Assembly: GCF_963855985.1 (NCBI RefSeq)
Contig: NC_087096.1
Coordinates: forward strand, 2,790,001-2,854,000
Direction: 5' to 3'
Source: Ostrinia nubilalis
Taxonomy: Eukaryota > Arthropoda > Insecta > Lepidoptera > Crambidae
Length of the DNA: 64,000 nt
Positions 1 through 10,468 of the stretch are shown here, piece by piece; positions within the stretch are counted from its first letter, which is position 1; every line of letters begins with the position of its first letter. The notes under the pieces were generated by a model that saw only the letters and a program-made list of their open reading frames with translations, ran no database searches and was not told where the DNA came from. A program made the translations under genes and the position numbers.

Positions 1-1642
1 AACGGTGAATTGTTAAACGGTTCTATATTGGCTCACATACAATTCTAAATCCTATTCTTTGTCTTACTACCGATTTGTGTTCATAATAATCTCTCTTCAT
101 AATTTTATTTTTCATACTTTTTTCATTCATACATTTTTATTACTACCATCGGAGCTCTTAACAGTTAGTAATCATAATTTTTTTATCAATACTGTTACTG
201 CCAAGAACCATTTAAAATACATAATTTTTATTTTCAGATCTTTTTTTCTTCATAACATTCATTGATCATATTGTTTTAATTAATAATGTTGTTACTAAGA
301 ACATACTTCAACTCATAATGTTGTTGTTCAGAATAATTTACTTTATAACAGACATACCTACTCGTATTTAAAAAAAAAATCATATATAATTTAATAGAGT
401 AGATAAGCATGCAGAGCATACAGCATGAAAGCAAGCATGCAGCATGCATTGGTATCTCCTCGTCTCCGGCGCTGCGGGATGTGCAGCCCTTCCGCCCTTG
501 CGTAACGAGACTCAGGCACCCACGCTTGCTTCCGCAGCTTCGGCTTTTTGGATCGCCATCGGCGCCTTCGGCGCCTCGGCGACCAGCCTCAGCCGCTCCA
601 GCTCACCCGGGCCCCTGAGCCTCGTTACAGCGGGCGAGGGCTGCCCTCCCTCCGCGCCTCCGGCTTTTAAATTACACTCTAGGGGTAGGGCAGACAAGAC
701 CACGTGGAGTCGGTTTTGCAGCGATTCGTTTCTGTCACGTTAGTTTTGTGGCACAAAATATTGCCTGTTTTGGACCATTTCAAATTAATTTAATGTTAAA
801 ATACGATTTAATACGAATATAGACATCATGATTTTCAATAATATGGATAAATACACTTATGAGTAATAAATTTATGAAAACAAATATTAGGATACATCAC
901 ATTTATGAATATTATAGTTATTTATTCGAATGATTATGAGTTTCGATCATTAGTATAGAAAAATATATGAAAACAAATATTAGTAAAAACTAAGTGTATG
1001 ATTAGTGATATTATGAATATCAATGATTATGTTTTTAATTATGTAGGTTTTAAATTTTTTATGAAGAATGATCATTATGGTATCAAATTGTATGAGAAAT
1101 ATTTTCGGACCTCCAATGATAGGAATTGAAAAGTTATGTAAGAAAATGCGCTACCTTGTTAAACATTTGTCAAGGTAATATTATGACTAATTTTGCAAAT
1201 ATTATGGTGAGTAATTTAGAACTATGTTTATTTTATAATTTCTTATTAACTATTAATATTATGTTTTATTCCTGTGATTTGTTTTTATTAAGAAAAATAG
1301 GTATTTAAATTCCTATATATATCCTACATTCTAATTATTATACCTACCTACTATACTTACACCCAGAACAAGAATAGGTGTTAAATCTAAATTGTTGGTC
1401 AAAGGATAGGGTGCTGTGCTTTATCAAATACAGTACAAAAATGTAATATCATATAATTACTGCACATCAACTCAGATTTCATTGATTTGCAGTCAGTTAC
1501 AGAAATGCACTTAACACCAGGGTAATTAAATACATTCTAACCTATAAATAAAATATTATAAAAATATTGTTATACATACGAATACAGAAGGAGATTTCTA
1601 TTCATTTTATTCAATTCCCATACAATAATTCAAGTTAAAATT
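1..1642. other. AT-rich intergenic stretch
   Basis: No gene could be supported here. The DNA is strongly AT-rich with short reading frames only. The exception is a GC-rich block at about 410-700, listed separately. At 1605-1612 lies a TTTTATT string that reads as a poly(A) signal on the minus strand, serving the coiled-coil gene just downstream in coordinate order. Confidence 0.6.
410..700. repeat. GC-rich block with imperfect hairpin
   Basis: A GC-rich island of about 300 bases stands in very AT-rich DNA. Bases 483-520 and 606-645 are imperfect inverted copies of each other, both holding a CTCGTTAC-like core next to a CTGAG core. The several overlapping open frames in it are side effects of GC richness and of the inverted repeat. 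It looks like part of a mobile or foldback repeat; the family is not recognised. Confidence 0.4.
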
Positions 1643-3853
1643 TCAAAATATTACGAAATCTAAAATTTACAAAGAATCAAATTGAAATTATCCCAGCTGA
1701 CATTGACAGAATTGACAGCTGGCACTTTTTTTCAGTGATTCGTTTGCAAGGAATACATTTTATAGTACTTACATATTTTCTTTGATTTATCATTTCTTGT
1801 GAGTATTTGAGTGCATTTTTGATACTGAAAAATAAGTCTATTCAAGTAAAAACAAATATTTGTGCAACATAATATTATTACGACATTTAGTAGAGTCCAT
1901 AAAGAAAGTAAAAAAAAAACTTCTACCCACCGAAGAAATTCTTCTCCCACTTCAGGTTCTACCATCAAACAATCCCGCTCACAAATAACTTTTTCTTTTT
2001 TTTCAACTGCAGCTTTCAGTCGTATCTCGTGTTCGGCTGTTGAAACATTTTGTAGACCCTCAACAGGTCTTTTAGCAGGAGGCGGTAGAAACTCGGGTTG
2101 CATCGGTTTAATAAGGAGTGCTCTGATATCACACTCATCAGCAACATGTTGGACAGCGGTACTCAGGGATGATCGCAATTCCCATACTTTCATTATGCCT
2201 TTGTCCTTAAAAATTCGATCAGTTGAGGGAGGACAGCATGCAATAATTTGTCATGAAGAAGAATAATAATTTGAACTTAGATTGTTTAACTAGAATTAAA
2301 GAGTATGAAATAAATAATATAAGGGTCATTCCACAAAAATATGTCAACTCTTAGTCAGCGCCACATTTTACATGGAATATTTGTTAATATTTTATTCCAA
2401 AATTGTTAAATAACAGCTCGCAATGTGTTTTATTCATCACCCATTTATATTTTCTAAAACTATTTAAAAAAAAACTTAAATTCCTTTTAAATGACCCAAG
2501 ACGTCATTCCCTATTAGGCAGGTCCGTACTCCAAAAGTTTGTATTTTGGAACCCATATTTATAGAAACATCAACTTGATCCTTTGTTTTAATTAACGAAT
2601 AATCTATTTAAACGTACATTACACCAAATTCTATTAATATTTTACGATTTCAATAAACAATAATTTGATTTTCTTAAGTTGAAAAAGTGTCTACAGCTTT
2701 TAGCGTCATTCCCTCGCTACGCACTGATTTTATAATTTTGCGCTTTAATATGTATTTAGAGTGAATGACATTTATATGAGTTTAAAGTACGATACGAAGT
2801 TATCCTCAGACTATACTGGCTTTGCAGCAGCCGTTTTTTGAATAAGTGCAAACGTGCCAGTTGTTGTGGAAACATGTGTTGATCCAGTCACTTCGTCAGT
2901 CCCTAGTTGAGTAGCTTTATTGATTACAATAGGAAATTGTATTATAATTTAATAGTATTTACGTGTAGATTTTCGGCTATTTTCGGCACATTGTATTAAG
3001 CATCTTATAATATAAAGTTAATCTGCATTTGTGTTAAGTTTTACTCCAAATCGTCAGTCCCTAGACCGTCAGGCCCTAGCTTTAAATGGCACAAGGGACT
3101 AAGTTAGTAGTTAGGGAATGACGTTTTTTATACAGCGATAATAACAAAACAACTACATTAAGTATATTAACTTATCTATAAATGTTAAGGTAAAAATTTT
3201 ATACTTTATTAAAAGTCATATAGGGGTAGTGTAGTATGAAAAAATTGAAAAATTGTAATTTCTCCTAAAATAAAACATAAAGTGACTGGCCCTTTTAGAC
3301 ATAACATAATTATTAAATAAACTATAATTTACACTAATAAAGTATTCAAAAGCATCTTAAAAAAGTTTAGGACAAAATGACGTCGAAATTATACAGATTT
3401 TTATGGAATGACCCATAAACCTAACCGATTCAGATCTTAACTCCTCCAGCTCTTTGGTACACGCTTGCAGCTGCCCTCGCAACGCGTCTCTTCTGGTTCT
3501 CGCTATCACGAGCTGTGAACGTTGACCGTCTACTTGAGCCCTCAGCAACACGTGCTCCTGTTCGGACTTATCTACGTGCTGAAGAGTTTCACGTATCGCT
3601 CGATTTAGTGATGATATTGTAGCTTCGTCTAATTATGAACATTTATTAAGTGGTTAAGATAAGTTTACCAAAATACGTTTTTGGAATTACATACCTACGT
3701 ACTTACCTACTAAATTCATGAATTTATACATATTAGCAACTTTTATAGTACAAAATGAAATTACTTACATTCGCGTTTTTCTTTCAATTTGACCTCATTA
3801 TCTTGTTCCTGTAGCTTAATTTTTTCGATAGTTGAAACCACTGAGTTGTTCAT
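1643..3853 (-). CDS. Coiled-coil protein, 211 aa, unknown family
   Basis: Five exons on the minus strand join in phase: 3853-3769, 3628-3426, 2205-1927, 1824-1773 and 1659-1643. Total 636 nt, 211 residues plus stop. All junctions have GT donors and AG acceptors; a minus-strand AATAAA follows the stop at about 1606. The protein is charged and mostly helical: residues about 10-95 (rich in Glu, Gln, Arg, Leu, with an E-L-E-E-L-R run) look like a coiled coil. A proline-rich link (E-F-L-P-P-P) near residue 130 is followed by a second helical stretch. The start was set at the ATG at 3853; an in-frame ATG further upstream (about 3982) is possible but its extra residues do not look protein-like. It is divergent from the EVG1 homologue 460 bp away. 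Function unknown; a cilium or sperm role is only a guess from shape and neighbour. A 1.1-kb mobile element fills intron 2. Confidence 0.65.
2323..3414. mobile_element. 1.09-kb terminal-inverted-repeat element in intron 2
   Basis: The ends are inverted copies: 2323-2340 (GGGTCATTCCACAAAAAT) and 3397-3414 match at 17 of 18 positions. ATAA flanks both sides (2319-2322 and 3415-3418), a possible 4-bp target duplication. Inside, GTCATTCCCT or GTCAGTCCCT cores recur several times (about 2500, 2703, 2896, 3051) with an inverted copy near 3112. No transposase frame is visible, so it is non-autonomous. The superfamily is not clear from the ends. Confidence 0.6.
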
Positions 3854-4313
3854 TTTATTATCGAGAAGTTTACGAGAGCCCCAATTTTTTTGAGGCTTGA
3901 AACATAGACGCCAAATCGGGAGAAAAACTGTGCGTGCACGAGAAATTCCGAGAAAACTTTTTGTCTTTTGCCGCCAATGCATAAACGTTCCATTCCAATA
4001 CAAACCCTACTAAGTATTTTAATTTGAATCGGAAAATGTTAAATCAAAGAGTCAATTAGAATTTATATGTTAATTAGATAAATGTATAAATTATGCCCTT
4101 TATAATTCCGAATAAGTTTTAAATTAATGTGATTAGATAAAATTAATATACTTAAATTTTTAAACAGACCTTCCAAAACTTATTATTACGTAGGACGAAA
4201 CGATTCTGTCAATTTGACGTTGACTGCGTTGCCCGGGGAAATTAAAAAACAGTTTCAGGAGGTAGAGGAAATTGCACACAAAAGTACACATTTATTTGTT
4301 TTATATTCAAGAC

Positions 4314-5742
4314 ATGGAAAAACCAGATGCTAATGGATTTGTGAATATAAACTGGCCAAGCAAAACTATTCCCCATGGAGGAATATTTCATTCTCGAACT
4401 GTGCAGCCTTCAGCGGAACAGCAAGAGTTTCTCAGAGGTATCCACTTCACCACCACTTAATTCAATTTAATGATCTTCCAGTTTAACTTGAGCACTTTAT
4501 GGTGATAACACTGTTATCCAGTCTACAACAATCGCTGTGACTGTAATTTAAATCTTTATTACGTTTAGTTATAGGCAGACATTTGTTTATTCAGTGCTAC
4601 TGGAAGAGTCAAAGTTGTCTATCGCTCAACGCAAGAAGTCCGCACTCGCGCTGCGCGAATACGATGACAAGCCGCAGCGTGCGCCGCCGCAGATGCCGCT
4701 CGTGCGCCCGCGCACCTCGAAACGACGTTCACTGTCTGCTATTAGGGAGTCTGGCGCATTCGAATTTGAACCGTAAATACCTACTTTAAAATACAATTTA
4801 GCTTACGAGTTCGCTTACATATTCCCCGATGGTGATAAACAGCGCGAGAGCCTCATTAAAGGTAATGAGGCAAAGTAAGGACTTTGCTTACGTTAAATAT
4901 TTGCATTAAATAGTTGCGTTTTTTTAGGGTCTGTCCTCTGAAACGAGGAGAAGATCGCGAGAAGTTAAAGCAACGGTTAGCCAACTTGATGGCATACGGT
5001 GACACTCCAGAACAGACGCCTCCTGCACCACCTCGCCTTCCTAAGCCGAAACCGAAAATTCCCACTAATAAAGAGACCTGGCATGATTGTACGTAACAAC
5101 TTTCAAAATTGTAGTCGTATTTTGATTAAACAATTGTTTCAATTTTGCATTATTGGGAATGTGGAGATTACTTCAAAGAATGTTGGATTAATTATGTCGG
5201 GGCTAGAATTTTACAATCTTGATGCAAAATTTTCTTTCCTCTTTACAGTGGTCACACAAATTCGCGAGCGCGCCGAATGGCTGGCCGAAATGGAGTATCT
5301 TGGTGAAGCGGGTCCTCACCGGGAGATCATTAAGGAACAGATAGCTGAGAGAATGCGGGCCCTCGACGCTTTGGGCATTGACAGCGAATGCTCTACCGCC
5401 AGATCTACTGAGTCTGGCTTCAGCACGCTTAGAAGCAGAGAAAACCTTCAGAAAAGCAGTGCAGTAAAGTCTGGTATGATCCTGTTCTTAGAAATAAAAT
5501 ATGAGTGTGAATTAAACAAAATGGAATTGTAAGTAGAGTCATTCTTTTGTTAATTTGCAGTTCGTTCAACACACAGTAATGGGTCTCAAGACAAATCCAA
5601 GCCTGCCTCAGTACGCAGCAGCAGATCGCAAGAGAAACCGCAGCCGGCCCTTAGATCTGGAAGAAAGAAGACGAAAGAAGAGAATGTTGCGGCCTATGAC
5701 AAGCTTTCTCCATTGCAATATTCACCAAGGCGACGACAATAA
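4314..5742 (+). CDS. UPF0193 protein EVG1 homologue (C22orf23-like), 289 aa
   Basis: Five exons join in phase: 4314-4437, 4595-4772, 4928-5088, 5249-5473 and 5561-5742 (870 nt). Family marks are visible: an L-L-E-E-S-K-L-S block opening exon 2 (family M-M-E-E-S-K-L-T), a G-A-F-E-F block closing it, a D-R-E-K-L-K-Q-R-L-A-N-L-M-A block in exon 3, and I-R-E-R-A-E-W-L-A-E-M-E-Y-L-G in exon 4 (family I-Q-E-R-R-D-F-L-A-E-M-E-A-L-G). A proline-rich linker lies at about residues 125-145. The last 60 residues are Ser/Lys-rich and probably disordered. Human members are about 217 aa, so the insect tail is an extension. The biochemical role is unknown; the human gene is mainly known from testis and ciliated tissue. 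A plus-strand AATAAA at about 5809 ends the transcript. It is divergent from the coiled-coil gene and convergent with RecQ1. Confidence 0.85.
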
Positions 5743-5877
5743 CATTTTCTTAATTTAATTATTGAAAAGACTTTTGATAATATTTTGGGACTTGCTATTT
5801 GTTTTTGTAATAAAAGAGGGTAAGTATTTTAAATTGTTTACTTAATCAAATCATTTTCCCTATTATTATTAAGTAAA

Positions 5878-7929
5878 CTAATCATCATCATCATCAATAA
5901 TAATTGGTCTTGACTTCTTTTTCACTTTGTCAGTTGAACTATGGGCCTTTCTTTTCTTAGAATTGCAATCATCCTTGGCTACCTTAGCAACAGTTTCTTC
6001 TGTCTTACAAGGAGCTGATGATTCCAAGTCATCATCATCATCAATAATAATTGGTCTTGATTTTTTCTTTGTTTTATCTGTTGAACCATTAGATTTTGTT
6101 TTCTCTGTATCTTTGGCCACCTTAGTAACAGATGGTTCAAAGTCACAAGGTGCTGGTTCTTCCAATTCAAAATATGTGTATTTCCTTATTGGCATTTTTA
6201 AAGTAAATTCAGGATCCTGTGCTAAATGTAAATTTGGACCTTTCTTTATGTAGCTTATAGTTGAGTAAGCAGTAAAATGAAAACTTTCGGCCAGATAATT
6301 CTCTATTAGCAAATATGCAATGACATCTTCACCAAGAGTTCTGGATATAGTTGGCTCTTTCCCTTTATGCCTTAGATTTACAGGTCCTTTTAAAAACCAT
6401 GCATCCAGCAGTTTCTGAGCAGTTAATTTAGCATCTTGTTTATCAGCATTGTCTATTATATCAGAAAGTGTTCTGCAATAAGCTTCAAGATTGATTTCCT
6501 TTATATTTAAATTAGGATTACAGCATACATCACACATTTTACTGCAATCATCATTGCCCCAGTCTTCATTGAAGTGTTCTGCAATAAGTTTCCTTCTACA
6601 TGTATCTCCTGTGATACAATATTTGACCATACCATACAAATGATCTAAGTTACCCACTGAAGAAAATACCATTGTGCTTACTTTGAAAATGTCCTGCATT
6701 CTGTATAAAGTGACACACTCTGCTCTCAAGCCATCTCGTCCTGCTCTTCCACTTTCCTGGTAGTAATTCTCCATTGATTTACTTATTGTGTGATGTATGA
6801 CAAAACGAACATCAGGCTTGTCAATACCCATTCCAAAAGCAACTGTGGCAACTATAGCTTGGTAATGTTTCTCATGCCATTTCACGTGCACCTTAGATCT
6901 CGCCTCAGCTTCCATATTTGCATGGTAATACCCAACTTTCAGACCTCTCTTGCGAAGTCCTTCAGATATTTCCTCTGAATCTTTTATACTGTTTGTGTAA
7001 ATTATACCAGTATTTCCTTTATATCTGTACTTTAAAAGTTTCTCCAAAATATTGAGACACTCTTCTTGTGATGTTGGTTTTTCCATTATCTTATAGAATA
7101 AGTTAGGTCTGTTGAAGGTGGATTTTATAATTAAACATCCAGGAATATTCAGAATTTTCTGTACATCTGTCAGGACATGGCTAGTTGCAGTTGCAGTCAG
7201 TCCTAAAATGGGAACATTAGGGAACATGTTGGAAAGAATTCCAAGGAATTTATAATCAGGCCTAAAATCATGTCCCCACTGAGAGCAACAGTGCACCTCA
7301 TCTATAGCAATCCTCTGTAATCTACCATCAGCATGGCATTTCTGTAGATTGGCCATAAACCTTTTGCTCTTAGCCAGTCTTTCTGGAGTCACATACAGTA
7401 GCTTGATTGGAGAATTTTTCTCCTTCAATAAATTTAGAGCTGCCTGGGTTTCTTCTTTGGGACTAGTACTTGTCATCAACATTGCTGGTATATTTTTGTT
7501 AGTTAGAGATCGCACTTGGTCTTCCATTAATGAGATTAAGGGTGATATAACAATGGTTATACCCGGTTTTACCTGAGCAGGTAGTTGATAACACAAGCTT
7601 TTGCCGGCTCCTGTCGGCATCACAACTAAAGTGTGCTGCCCAGAGAGGGTAGAGTTTATAGCACTTAGTTGCTGGGGCCTGAATGAATTCAACTTAAAGA
7701 CAGTCTCTAAAGTCCTTTGAACGTCTTTCGACCACTCGTATTCTGTGCCAGCCCAGTCAACACTTGCAAGAGAATCAGATTTTAACTTGTTAATAGAATT
7801 TTTCAATGAAAGTTTTTTCTCTTGAAGTTTGTTTTGTAACGACTTCCATTTTCGCAACTGGGCATCAACATTGATTAATTCTTTTTCAACTTCTTTGACG
7901 TCGTTTTCTAATTCTTCAATAGTCGACAT
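5878..7929 (-). CDS. RECQL: RecQ1-type ATP-dependent DNA helicase, 683 aa
   Basis: A single uninterrupted frame. RecQ helicases unwind DNA 3'-5' at forks and repair intermediates in the nucleus. Visible parts: N-terminal coiled coil (residues 1-50), motif I MPTGAGKS (104-111, Lys110), DEVH box (210-213), SAT-like LTATAT (244-249), motif VI QESGRAGRD (391-399), zinc site with Cys438, Cys444, Cys462 and Cys466/469, then a winged-helix region to about 590. The N-terminal coiled coil and D-E-V-H point to RecQ1 rather than BLM, WRN or RecQ5. Length fits RecQ1 (human 649 aa). The tail (about 600-683) is two copies of a Lys-rich segment ending in K-S-R-P-I-I-I-D-D-D-D-D, with a K-K-R-K nuclear signal. 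Stop codon 5878-5880; start ATG 7929. The absence of introns is odd in this intron-rich region and could reflect an old retrocopy. Confidence 0.95.
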   Translation of the reverse strand: MSTIEELENDVKEVEKELINVDAQLRKWKSLQNKLQEKKLSLKNSINKLKSDSLASVDWAGTEYEWSKDVQRTLETVFKLNSFRPQQLSAINSTLSGQHTLVVMPTGAGKSLCYQLPAQVKPGITIVISPLISLMEDQVRSLTNKNIPAMLMTSTSPKEETQAALNLLKEKNSPIKLLYVTPERLAKSKRFMANLQKCHADGRLQRIAIDEVHCCSQWGHDFRPDYKFLGILSNMFPNVPILGLTATATSHVLTDVQKILNIPGCLIIKSTFNRPNLFYKIMEKPTSQEECLNILEKLLKYRYKGNTGIIYTNSIKDSEEISEGLRKRGLKVGYYHANMEAEARSKVHVKWHEKHYQAIVATVAFGMGIDKPDVRFVIHHTISKSMENYYQESGRAGRDGLRAECVTLYRMQDIFKVSTMVFSSVGNLDHLYGMVKYCITGDTCRRKLIAEHFNEDWGNDDCSKMCDVCCNPNLNIKEINLEAYCRTLSDIIDNADKQDAKLTAQKLLDAWFLKGPVNLRHKGKEPTISRTLGEDVIAYLLIENYLAESFHFTAYSTISYIKKGPNLHLAQDPEFTLKMPIRKYTYFELEEPAPCDFEPSVTKVAKDTEKTKSNGSTDKTKKKSRPIIIDDDDDLESSAPCKTEETVAKVAKDDCNSKKRKAHSSTDKVKKKSRPIIIDDDDD

Positions 7930-8429
7930 TTCTTTTGAATAAAATCACTAAATACATATAAAATTATTCAAAACATTGTTCTGAAAATCAGCGAGCGACC
8001 AGCGTTCAAGCACGGGGTGGAAACGCCATAGAGTTTGACAGCTCCATAGAGAGTGAATTTTTTTGACAGTTCCGAGAGGAAGTGACTTTTTTTATAGTTG
8101 TCTTCTGTCTGTATGCGACAGTGGTCTTTTGCATGTTAGAAACCTTAGAAACCTTTTCGAATTACAACTTCAGCTTTTATTCATAAATTATTTTATTGAA
8201 TCTATGTGATTTCTATAAATTAAATGGTTATTTAAAAGTATAATAATTCAAAGTCGTAATTTTCACTTTAATCACTTTAGTTCCGTCTCAAGTCTACAAC
8301 TGTGACATTATTAAAAAAAAATAAACGTCAAAAATTTTTCATCGAAAAAACGTGTTTTTCTACGATTTCTAATTGTTTCTAATTGAAATCAATAATTTCT
8401 CAGTCATTATTATTAAGAACTACATGTGC

Positions 8430-9745
8430 ATGGATTGCCTGTTGGATTGATGTTTGTTTACGAAAAAAATTCTCTCAAGTAAGTTAATAAGTAAGTTATT
8501 TCACTCGAGATAGGTTATTACTTGCAGCAACATCATGTTTTAAGTATTGAACCACACAAAGGATTAAATCTTCATTACAAAATCGTTCATAACTCCATTT
8601 AAATCAATGGAAACCAAATATGGATAGTTTCATGGAGTAACAACATACTTTGGATTTTGGACATAAAATACAATACAAGTAGGTACATTGCAGGCATAGA
8701 TTGCAGGATACAGTGAATGATACGTGTTTTATACAATGAATCTAAGTACCTATTTGTTTCAGGTTAATATCGAACTTCGAACTTATAAAGTGTTAAGCAG
8801 CAATTACAATAAAAGTGCTTGCTGTGGAATCACTGGTGCTGCTCATTATTGTCAACTGTTACTTAAAAAGGTCCAGATGAACCAACATATTCAATGAAGT
8901 TTAAAAGAGACCTATTTAAACAATAAAACAAGACCAAAAATGCTTAATTACAAATGATGAACTCATTTCATTTGCAGGTTATGCCATGCATTAAATTAGG
9001 AAGATTTGTGTTGGATGAATTACCCAGATAACAATTAAAACAACTTCTATTTATAAGAACATTCGGTAAGTACCTATAAAATTGAAAAGACCCTCAAAAT
9101 CATTCTTACCCGTATCTTCTGACGCTTTTCATCTAGGATCAAATAGAAAGACCTAAAAGTTAATTATTTGATTACAGATTGGTGGAATCCAGATTCTGTG
9201 AATATATATTAAGTAATTGATTGACAAGTACACATTTGACAAGGTAAATTAATTTTCATTTAACAAAGTAGTATGAATCTAGAAACAAAACAGACAGTAG
9301 GCATGGTAGATAGATAGATCGATCACTTGTTTATATGCTGTACTCTTTATAATATTAGTGTAGAATGTAGATGTAGAAGATTACAGACTTACGGTGACTT
9401 TTTGCTCTAAATTTACAAATATTTCATATATTTTACAGGTGGTGAGAAACATGTAGATCTGGCCTGCTTACAGTGGAGTGGACAGAACCAACGTGAGAGT
9501 GAACGTGTGAATTTATGGAGAACATTAAACTATTTTACTATAAGTCTTATCGCAACATATTTTATATGAGTTACATACAAATGTCAATCCGTGAGTACAT
9601 AATGTAAAAACTAAAACAATGTACTGTTATCACAACAGTAACTGTAATCTTTAAAAATCCAGTAGTTTTATTGCTTATTGATTTTCGTAAACAAAATATT
9701 TCATGTTATATTTCATCAATAAAGTTTTATTTTATACTTCAATAG
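8430..9745 (+). ncRNA. Possible spliced long non-coding transcript
   Basis: Strong splice signals follow one another on the plus strand: donor CAA|GTAAGT after 8478, acceptor TTTGTTTCAG before 8763, acceptor TTTGCAG before 8978, donor G|GTAAGT after 9065, acceptor ATTACAG before 9178, donor AAG|GTAAAT after 9243, and acceptor TTTTACAG before 9439. A poly(A) signal AATAAA stands at 9718-9723. No exon carries a long open frame (the best is about 16 codons). It starts about 500 bp from the RecQ1 start on the other strand, as expected for a transcript from a two-way promoter. The donor of the 8763 exon is not clear (a weak GTCCAG at 8871). Inference only; there is no expression evidence. Confidence 0.35.
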
Positions 9746-10468
9746 TTTTATTTTTAAACACATTACATGAAACGGAACGGATCATAAAAAAAGTATGAGA
9801 GGTATATATTTAATCTGTGGGCGGCAGACGCCATATTGTTTACAGCGCCACCTACTGGACAATCTAGCTCGGTACCAGTTTGTTTATCGTTCAACAAATA
9901 CTAGGGCCGTTTCCTATCTGTCTTTAGACATACTCTCTAATCTGTGCGTTCAAGTGACTTTTTTATTTTAACGTTACAATAGATGACAGTGACAGCAAAC
10001 GTCATAAATTGTTCTTATTTGAACGAATGAAAGTTCATCTGTTGTTGATTGAATAAAATTACCCGACTACAGAAAAGATGACAATGTTTTTTTATCTTTA
10101 CTCAGGGTATAATTTTTAGTATTTTATCAAATTATTTTTTTTATAAAGTATCTACACTAAAATCTCTGCATCAAGAAAACGAATGATAAGGAATCCTTTG
10201 CACGCGAACAAACCCATTATTTTGCTGTATTTTATACTACTTACCTAGATTGAATTTAATTTTTATGTGTGTTTATAATATTCATTACGATTTATCTGCG
10301 ACACACTTAACACAAAACGAACAATGCATAGATAAATTCGTCCGTGTAAATGTTTGAGGGCAATTTGCTTGATCAAATAAAAGTATCATTGATGAAATGG
10401 ACGGAAGTTGAATGGTGTTAGTTCGAGTCGTCCCTAGATCCCCTCAGTAACTCACTTCATTGAGGAAC
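9746..10468. other. Intergenic DNA upstream of CSAS
   Basis: AT-rich and without supported genes. It should hold the promoter of the CMP-sialic acid synthetase gene. No clear TATA box or repeat was recognised. Confidence 0.4.

Noticed and set aside
512..743. Overlapping proline/alanine/serine-rich frames near 0.4-0.7 kb
   Set aside because: Open frames arise from the GC-rich block and its inverted repeat; all frames are open, with no conserved feature.
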